DNA from: RGIG4608 sp045125655
GTDB lineage: Bacteria; Bacillota; Clostridia; Oscillospirales; CAG-272
Length of the DNA stretch: 10,892 nt
Assembly (NCBI GenBank): GCA_045125655.1
Contig: JBGVNP010000084.1
Location: 1-10,892 of the forward strand
Reading direction: 5' to 3'
Position 1 is the stretch's first letter, and each line of letters starts with the position of its first letter. The position numbers and the translations under genes were made by a program. Positions 1 to 4,192 of the stretch are shown here, piece after piece. The notes under the pieces are model-generated. The model did not search any database, was not told the DNA's origin, and saw only the letters and a program-made list of their open reading frames with translations.

Positions 1-34
1 GAAGTAATACCGCCGAAGAATAGGAGATTATGAT

Positions 35-655
35 ATGGGATTTACCCGAAAGTTTTTATCCGCTATGGGAATTGAAGCGGACAAGGTAGACGAAATTATT
101 AACGCACACATTGAAGTTGTTGACGGCTTGAAAGAAGAACGTGACAATTTCAAGAAAGATGCGGAAAAGTTGGCTGATGTTGAAAAGGAACTAACAAAAG
201 CCAAAGAAAAGCTCGCAAAGAATGGCGAGGGTGAAACCGTTTCAAAAGAGGACTACGACAACCTCAAAAAGGAATACGACGATTATAAAGCTGATATTAC
301 CGCTAAAAACACACGCACCGAAAAAGAGAACGCTTTTCGTGAATTGTTAAAGTCGGTTGGCGTGAGTGAAAAGCGATTTAACGCTATTATCAAAGTTTCC
401 GATATTGATAGTCTTGAACTCGACAAAGACGGTAAAATCAAAGACGCGGAAAAGCACACCGAAAATGTTAAAAGTGAGTGGGCGGATTTTATCGAAACCA
501 CTACAACAAAGGGTGCAAATACCGCTAATCCCCCTGCTAATAACGGCAAGGGTACAGGCAAAACAAAGGAAGAAATTTTAGCAATTAAAGATGGTGCAGT
601 TCGCCGTCAAGAAATGCTAAATAATCCTCATTTGTTTGGTCTTGAAAATAAATAA
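35..655 (+). CDS. Capsid scaffolding protein (phage minor structural protein GP20 family)
   Basis: This 206-residue protein is likely the internal scaffold that guides capsid protein into a procapsid and is then removed. The N-terminus (residues 1-30, starting MGFTRKFLSAMGIEADKVDE) matches what I recall of GP20-family scaffolds. Residues about 25-100 are highly charged, rich in Lys and Glu, and predicted coiled coil. A low-complexity Thr/Asn/Pro/Gly linker spans residues 155-176. A C-terminal helix, residues 177-202, ends in the ..NNPHLFG pattern typical of the capsid-binding tail of these scaffolds. The start is set by GGAG at 23-26, eight bases before ATG. It lies 21 bases upstream of the capsid gene, as expected. 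No protease motif is visible, so this appears to be a scaffold without its own protease. The family call is from memory of the sequence pattern. Confidence 0.88.
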   Translation: MGFTRKFLSAMGIEADKVDEIINAHIEVVDGLKEERDNFKKDAEKLADVEKELTKAKEKLAKNGEGETVSKEDYDNLKKEYDDYKADITAKNTRTEKENAFRELLKSVGVSEKRFNAIIKVSDIDSLELDKDGKIKDAEKHTENVKSEWADFIETTTTKGANTANPPANNGKGTGKTKEEILAIKDGAVRRQEMLNNPHLFGLENK

Positions 656-676
656 CATTTGAAAGGATTTTGACAA

Positions 677-1540
677 ATGGCAGCAGAAAACAATACTATT
701 ATGCAGGCTGACCTCGCAAGAGTAAGAATGGTTGATTTTAACCTTTCTTTCGGCGGTTCTCTTAGAACCTTTATTGAGGCTATGGGTGTTACCCGTAAAA
801 TCGCAGTTCAGGAAGGTGCGGCTCTTAAACAGTTAAAGGTTACAGGCACACTTGAAAGCGGCGTAGTTGCAGAGGGTGAACTTATTCCTCTTTCTCACTA
901 CGAAACCGAAGAAATCAATGTTGGCGAAGTTAAGCTCCACAAGTGGCGCAAGGGTACAACCGCAGAAGCTATCCTCAAGGGCGGTTATGACCAGGCTGTT
1001 GGTGCTACCACCGATAAGATGGTTAAGGATATTCAGAAAACCATCCGCAAGGGTCTTTTCGACTTTATGGCAACAGGTACAGGCGGAGCAAGTGGTGCTT
1101 CTTTACAGCCTGCACTTGCTGACGCTTGGGGTCAGCTCGCAGTTCTTTTTGAGGACGATGCAGTTGAGACTGTTTATTTCCTCAATCCGCTTGACGTTGC
1201 TGATTACCTCGGCACTGCGCGGGTTGATATGCAGACTGTATTTGGTATGAATTATATCAAGAATTTCCTTGGTCTTGGCGATGTATTCCTTAATAGCTCC
1301 GTTCCTGCTGGTAAGTTCTATGCTACCGCAAAGGAAAATATCATTGCTTACTACATCAATGTTGCAAGTGGTGATATTGGCGGTGCTTTTGGTCTTACTG
1401 CTGACGAGAGTGGATATATCGGTATCAACGAATATGCTGACAAGGACACCGCAAGAGTTATTGACCTTGTAATGTCCGGCGTTACCTTCTTCCCTGAAAG
1501 AGTTGACGGTATCGTTGTTGGTACTATTGCAGGTGCTTAA
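677..1540 (+). CDS. Major capsid protein (HK97-fold type)
   Basis: This 287-residue protein follows the scaffold directly and is the expected shell subunit. It is mixed alpha/beta and rich in Gly and Ala. Residues about 30-75 (..FGGSLRTFIEAMGVTRKI..) and the ..GVVAEGELIPLS.. stretch resemble the N-arm and E-loop region of Bacillota siphophage capsid proteins. The segment around 160-260, with repeated short beta strands and the ..FLNPLDVADYLG.. motif, resembles the A/P-domain part. There is no long N-terminal delta domain, which agrees with a separate scaffold gene. AAAGGA at 662-667 sits nine bases before ATG. Codon use differs from later genes: 12 of 15 Lys codons are AAG and 21 of 23 Leu codons are CTT or CTC, as expected for very high expression. 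The stop overlaps the next start as TAATG. Confidence 0.92.
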   Translation: MAAENNTIMQADLARVRMVDFNLSFGGSLRTFIEAMGVTRKIAVQEGAALKQLKVTGTLESGVVAEGELIPLSHYETEEINVGEVKLHKWRKGTTAEAILKGGYDQAVGATTDKMVKDIQKTIRKGLFDFMATGTGGASGASLQPALADAWGQLAVLFEDDAVETVYFLNPLDVADYLGTARVDMQTVFGMNYIKNFLGLGDVFLNSSVPAGKFYATAKENIIAYYINVASGDIGGAFGLTADESGYIGINEYADKDTARVIDLVMSGVTFFPERVDGIVVGTIAGA

Positions 1541-1758
1541 TGTTTAAGGTTGTTAAGAGGTTCTACGATTTGAAAGACAATAACCACGCTTATTATGAGG
1601 GCGATATTTACCCACATAACAAGGCAAAGGTTAGCGAAAAAAGAATTGATGAACTTTCAAGCAATAAAAACAAAATGGGCGTTCCTTTGATTGAGGAAAT
1701 CCCCGAAAAGCCTAAAAAGGCAATTAAAAAAGCGGTTGAAGAAACCGAAAATAATTAA
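1540..1758 (+). CDS. Small conserved phage protein after the capsid gene, function unknown
   Basis: This 72-residue protein starts at an ATG that shares its A with the capsid stop (TAATG), so it is probably translated by re-initiation. An AGGTG at 1531-1535 gives only weak support. Residues 1-50 carry the pattern ..DLKDNNHAYYEGDIYP..VSEKRIDELSS.., a small beta-plus-helix domain I recognise as common just downstream of capsid genes in Bacillota siphophages. Residues 51-72 are a Lys/Glu-rich tail that is probably disordered. Possible roles are a capsid accessory protein or an early neck factor, but I know of no firm assignment. It ends 17 bases before the connector gene. Confidence 0.7.
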   Translation: MFKVVKRFYDLKDNNHAYYEGDIYPHNKAKVSEKRIDELSSNKNKMGVPLIEEIPEKPKKAIKKAVEETENN

Positions 1759-1775
1759 GAAAAGGCGGCGTATTT

Positions 1776-2198
1776 ATGTTGACCGAGGTTTGTGCGGAAA
1801 TCCGCAATTATTTTGTGAAAGATATTCACAATGGTACTTTTGAAATCGTCGGCGGCAAGATTACGCCGCTTGACTTTATACAAGAAAATCAATATTTCCG
1901 TATCGTCGGTTCCGTCTTTAACGACGGAGTTTATAAAAATACCGCTGATTTAGTTTTAACCGACGAGATTTTCAGCGGTGCGGTTTGGTCTATGGCTGTG
2001 CCTCCTTCGGTCATAGACCTTGCCGCAGAAATAAAGAAATTTAACGAAAGCGATGAAGCGAAGCCATCAGCATATACTTCCGAAAGTTTTGGTGGTTATT
2101 CTTACTCAAAGGCAACCGACGAAAACGGTGCACCTATTGGGTGGAAAAAAGTCTTTGCAAGTCGCTTGAAACCATATAGGAGGATAAACGTTTTATGA
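1776..2198 (+). CDS. Head-tail connector protein (neck adaptor, SPP1 gp15 / HK97 gp6 position)
   Basis: This 140-residue protein is likely the adaptor ring that docks below the portal after DNA packaging. It has an N-terminal helix (LTEVCAEIRNYF), then a beta-rich section. The ..VWSMAVPPSVIDLAAEIKKF.. helix at residues about 70-90 and the C-terminal ..GWKKVFASRLKPYRRI.. are both typical of these connectors in Bacillota phages. The middle, residues 92-115, is Ser/Tyr/Gly rich. AAAGGCGG at 1761-1768 gives a seven-base spacing to ATG. Its stop overlaps the next start as ATGA, so the two are probably translated together. The name rests on position and remembered pattern, and HHpred against SPP1 gp15 would settle it. 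A strong hairpin lies within the gene at 1987-2019. Confidence 0.75.
   Translation: MLTEVCAEIRNYFVKDIHNGTFEIVGGKITPLDFIQENQYFRIVGSVFNDGVYKNTADLVLTDEIFSGAVWSMAVPPSVIDLAAEIKKFNESDEAKPSAYTSESFGGYSYSKATDENGAPIGWKKVFASRLKPYRRINVL
1987..2019 (+). other. Strong intragenic RNA hairpin with a CCTCCT loop
   Basis: The eight bases at 1987-1994 (GGTCTATG) are perfectly complementary to 2012-2019. The helix continues inward by four more pairs (1995-1998 with 2008-2011, two of them G-U), leaving a nine-base loop at 1999-2007. The loop contains CCTCCT, the complement of the AGGAGG at 2178-2183 that starts the next gene. No function is demonstrated. It may be a chance structure or a translation modulator. 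Confidence 0.5.
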
Positions 2199-2542
2199 GT
2201 TTGTTAAATCAAGCGATGACTGATGTCGTTTTAATGGATAAACGTCGTGAGCCTGACGGTGAGGGCGGTTTTATTACCGACTGGATTGAAAGCGTTATTT
2301 TTCAAGCGGCAATTACCTTTGACACATCAATGGAAAGCCGTATTGCGGGAAAACAAGGTGTTTCAAGCCGATATACTGTCACAACAAACAAGTCCGCAAA
2401 GCTGGATTATCACGATATTATTAAGCGGTTGAGCGATGGAAAAATCTTTCGCATAACAAGCGACGGCGACGACAAACAAACGCCAAAATCCGCAAGTTTT
2501 CAGTTCTTGCAAGTAACCGCAGAGGAGTACGTTTTAGAATGA
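2195..2542 (+). CDS. Head closure / head-tail joining protein (SPP1 gp16-like)
   Basis: This 115-residue protein is probably the stopper ring that seals the filled head and receives the tail. It is mostly beta strands. The order ..VVLMDKRREPDGEGGF.. then ..DWIESVIFQAAITFD.., then ..SRYTVTTNKSAKLDYHDIIKRLSDGKIFRIT.. is the typical head-closure layout: a beta barrel with a variable loop and a turn before the last strands. AGGAGG at 2178-2183 lies 11 bases before ATG, and ATGA overlaps join it to both the gene before and the gene after. The assignment is from fold-like pattern and position. Confidence 0.78.
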   Translation: MSLLNQAMTDVVLMDKRREPDGEGGFITDWIESVIFQAAITFDTSMESRIAGKQGVSSRYTVTTNKSAKLDYHDIIKRLSDGKIFRITSDGDDKQTPKSASFQFLQVTAEEYVLE

Positions 2543-2904
2543 CAAAGGCGGCGGCAATTTATAACTTTTGGAATAGTTTTTTAACGGCTTATGAAGAAAA
2601 TTCAGTCCCCGAAGATGCCAAATTTCCATATATCACATATCAATTAGTCACCGATAGCCTTGACAACGATGTCCAAATGACCGCTTCTATTTGGTATCGT
2701 AGTTCGTCTTGGGTTGATATAAATGCAAAAGTTGAAGAAATAAGTAAAACAATAAGTCAAGGCGGTAAAATATTGAATTGTGATAATGGCAAAATATGGT
2801 TAAAGCGTGGCACTCCATTCGCTCAAAATATGGGCGATGAAAGCGATAATCTTATAAAACGAAAATATTTGAATATAACGGCAGAGTTTTTTACTGCTGA
2901 TTAA
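2539..2904 (+). CDS. Tail terminator / tail completion protein
   Basis: This 121-residue protein lies immediately before the tail tube gene, where the tail terminator (lambda gpU or SPP1 gp17 role) is encoded. Such proteins cap the finished tail and join it to the head. Visible features are an N-terminal helix (AAAIYNFWNSFL), then ..KFPYITYQLVTDS.. and ..ASIWYRSSSWVDINAKVEEISKTI.., then a C-terminal strand section ending ..YLNITAEFFTAD. This alpha/beta order is usual for the family. It overlaps the head-closure gene by four bases (ATGA), with AGAGGAG at 2521-2527 as ribosome binding site. Many related phages have an HK97 gp10-like gene between closure and terminator, and none is present here. 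Confidence 0.75.
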   Translation: MTKAAAIYNFWNSFLTAYEENSVPEDAKFPYITYQLVTDSLDNDVQMTASIWYRSSSWVDINAKVEEISKTISQGGKILNCDNGKIWLKRGTPFAQNMGDESDNLIKRKYLNITAEFFTAD

Positions 2905-2918
2905 GAAAGGAAGATATT

Positions 2919-3497
2919 ATGGGTAAGTTTTCACAAGTTGCAGAAAATACCTTTAACGAATTACAGACCGACGCTGGTGTTCTTTTGAGAAATTTCGACC
3001 CTAAAGCACCTAAACTTGTAGACAGCGACATTATTTGTGCTACTACTGGCGGCATTAACCCCACTTGCGTACCGACATATAGCGATTGGGGCGAAGATAT
3101 TGACAATGTTCCTGCGAACACAAAGGAACTTGCACACCTTGATGGTTGGGAATGTACTCTTGGTTTTACCGCTTTGAATGTAACACCTGAAGTTATTAAA
3201 ATGTCGCTTGGTGCGGCTGATATTAACGACACAGCAATTATACCGAGAAAGACCCTTAAAGAAGATGACTTCACTGATATTTGGTGGGTTGGCGACCGTT
3301 CCGACGGTGGTATGTGTGCTGTATGTTTGAGAAACGCACTTTCTACTGGCGGTTTTTCGTTGCAGACCACAAAGAACGGCAAAGGTCAAGTTTCGGTATC
3401 TCTTAAAGGCTTTGCTTCTATTAAGGATATTGAGACCGTTCCTATGGAGTTCTATGTTGCTGAGGGCACCGAAACAACCGAATTTAACGAAGAATAA
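2919..3497 (+). CDS. Major tail protein (tail tube subunit)
   Basis: This 192-residue protein is likely the subunit that polymerises into the tail tube around the tape measure. It has an N-terminal arm (residues 1-30), strands around ..SDIICATTGGINPT.., and the ..AHLDGWECTLGFTALNVTPEVI.. section. The ..FTDIWWVGDRSDGGMCAVCLRNALSTGGFSL.. region ends in ..GQVSVSLKGFASI.., the usual beta-barrel closing strands of Bacillota siphophage tube proteins. Its position directly before the chaperone gene is diagnostic. It has five Cys residues (40, 50, 79, 133, 136), more than usual for a tube subunit. AGAAAGGA at 2905-2911 gives a seven-base spacing. There is no C-terminal Ig-like extension; it ends in an acidic tail. 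Confidence 0.88.
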   Translation: MGKFSQVAENTFNELQTDAGVLLRNFDPKAPKLVDSDIICATTGGINPTCVPTYSDWGEDIDNVPANTKELAHLDGWECTLGFTALNVTPEVIKMSLGAADINDTAIIPRKTLKEDDFTDIWWVGDRSDGGMCAVCLRNALSTGGFSLQTTKNGKGQVSVSLKGFASIKDIETVPMEFYVAEGTETTEFNEE

Positions 3498-3524
3498 TTT
3501 TAATTAAATAGGAGGACTTGAAAA

Positions 3525-3896
3525 ATGAAACTATCCGAATTAAGCACCGAAAGGGCTACAGATGTATTGTGCGAGATTGCACCGTATTTTATGAATATCG
3601 CAACCGATGAAGAATTGGTAGGCGAATTAAAGGCGGCTATTGATTTTGAGGAAGCCGACACAATGGCTGAAAAAATCGCATTAACCGCTGGCAAAATTTC
3701 AAAGATTTTACCCATTCTGTTGAAGAAAAGGAAATCCGATTTATTCGGCGTTTTGGGTGCATTGAACGAAAAAACTGTTGAAGAAATTGCAAAGCAAAAT
3801 ATCATTAAAACAATGTCGCAGATTAGAGATATATCGAAAGATAAGGAGTTGCTTGATTTTTTCAAGTCCTGCACGGGTACGGAGGAGAGCGAGTAA
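3525..3896 (+). CDS. Tail assembly chaperone, short form (gpG-like)
   Basis: This 123-residue protein is probably the soluble chaperone that coats the tape measure before tube polymerisation. It is mainly helical: ..LSTERATDVLCEIAPYFMNIA.., then a helix with ..EADTMAEKIALTAGKISKILPILLKKRKSDLFGVLGALN.., and ..KTVEEIAKQNIIKTMSQIRDI... This is the usual pattern of Bacillota phage chaperones located between tube and tape measure genes. TAGGAGG at 3509-3515 is nine bases before ATG. The TAA at 3894-3896 falls in the apical loop of a long stem-loop. Slippage at 3857-3863 would replace the last ten residues (114-123) with a 101-residue extension. Confidence 0.88.
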   Translation: MKLSELSTERATDVLCEIAPYFMNIATDEELVGELKAAIDFEEADTMAEKIALTAGKISKILPILLKKRKSDLFGVLGALNEKTVEEIAKQNIIKTMSQIRDISKDKELLDFFKSCTGTEESE

Positions 3897-4168
3897 TTCG
3901 CTCTCTTATTTCTTATCCGTGCAAAATGGGCGTTAGAGCGATTTTATCGAGTTTGCCATATAAGATTAAGGCTGACCATGAAAGTGAAACATGGCGTAAA
4001 TATACGGCTCGTTGTTTACGGCTTATTACTGAAAGCACGGCGGGTATGGTTAACGGGAAATATATGACCGCAGAATATGAAGATATAATCAACCCTAAAC
4101 CCGAAGAAAAACGCTCCGCAGATGATATTATTAACGGAATAAAAAATAAAATAAACAAAATGAAATAA
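3525..4168 (+). CDS. Tail assembly chaperone, long form made by -1 frameshift (gpGT-like)
   Basis: This is the predicted 214-residue fusion. Residues 1-113 are read in the frame of the short chaperone. The ribosome then slips back one base at T_TTT_TTC (3857-3863) and reads from CAA at 3863 in the other frame to the TAA at 4166-4168. That frame is open throughout, giving QVLHGYGGERV.. before the 80 codons that begin at ATG 3926. The T part contains ..SSLPYKIKADHESETWRKYTARCLRLI.. and a Lys-rich end. It has no ribosome binding site of its own before 3926, so a separate T product is unlikely. In phage lambda, gpG and gpGT in the right ratio recruit tube subunits and the tape measure. The same role is inferred here from position and signal. 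Confidence 0.88.
3843..3923 (+). promoter_or_regulatory. Programmed -1 ribosomal frameshift signal
   Basis: Three elements lie in the expected order. AAGGAG at 3843-3848 is Shine-Dalgarno-like and ends eight bases before the slippery site. The heptamer TTTTTTC at 3857-3863 is phased X_XXY_YYZ on the codons GAT TTT TTC. After a six-base spacer, a stem-loop begins at 3870. Outer stem: 3870-3879 pairs with 3914-3923, ten pairs including one G-U. A C/T mismatch follows, then 3881-3884 with 3909-3912. Inner stem: 3885-3893 with 3897-3905, nine pairs including one G-U, with loop TAA (3894-3896), the zero-frame stop codon. Slippery site plus stem-loop is established for phage chaperone genes. An upstream Shine-Dalgarno-like stimulator is known from E. 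coli dnaX. Confidence 0.85.
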
Positions 4169-4192
4169 ATTCATAAAGTAGGTGATTTATGG

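Noticed and set aside
1..33. Possible 3' end of an upstream gene (frame 3 ending at TAG 21-23, or frame 1 ending at TGA 31-33)
   Set aside because: Six to ten codons are too few to choose a frame or product. Something probably ends here, since the operon continues upstream, but I cannot say what.
670..699. Promoter-like TTGACA at 670-675 with TACTAT at 694-699
   Set aside because: The -10 match is poor, and transcription would begin inside the capsid coding sequence, downstream of its start codon. The TTGACA is most likely chance in the short gap.
867..1250. A 127-residue plus-strand open frame inside the capsid gene
   Set aside because: It is an alternative-frame shadow produced by the capsid codon pattern, with low-complexity Leu/Ser composition and no ribosome binding site.
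2891..3389. Two long minus-strand open frames (163 and 142 residues) opposite the tail tube gene
   Set aside because: They lie wholly over a well-supported plus-strand gene, have no recognisable protein features, and no minus-strand gene exists elsewhere in the window. They are shadow frames.
3926..4168. Stand-alone 80-residue gene starting at ATG 3926
   Set aside because: There is no ribosome binding site before 3926, the frame is open back through the slippery heptamer, and position and sequence fit the T part of a frameshifted chaperone.
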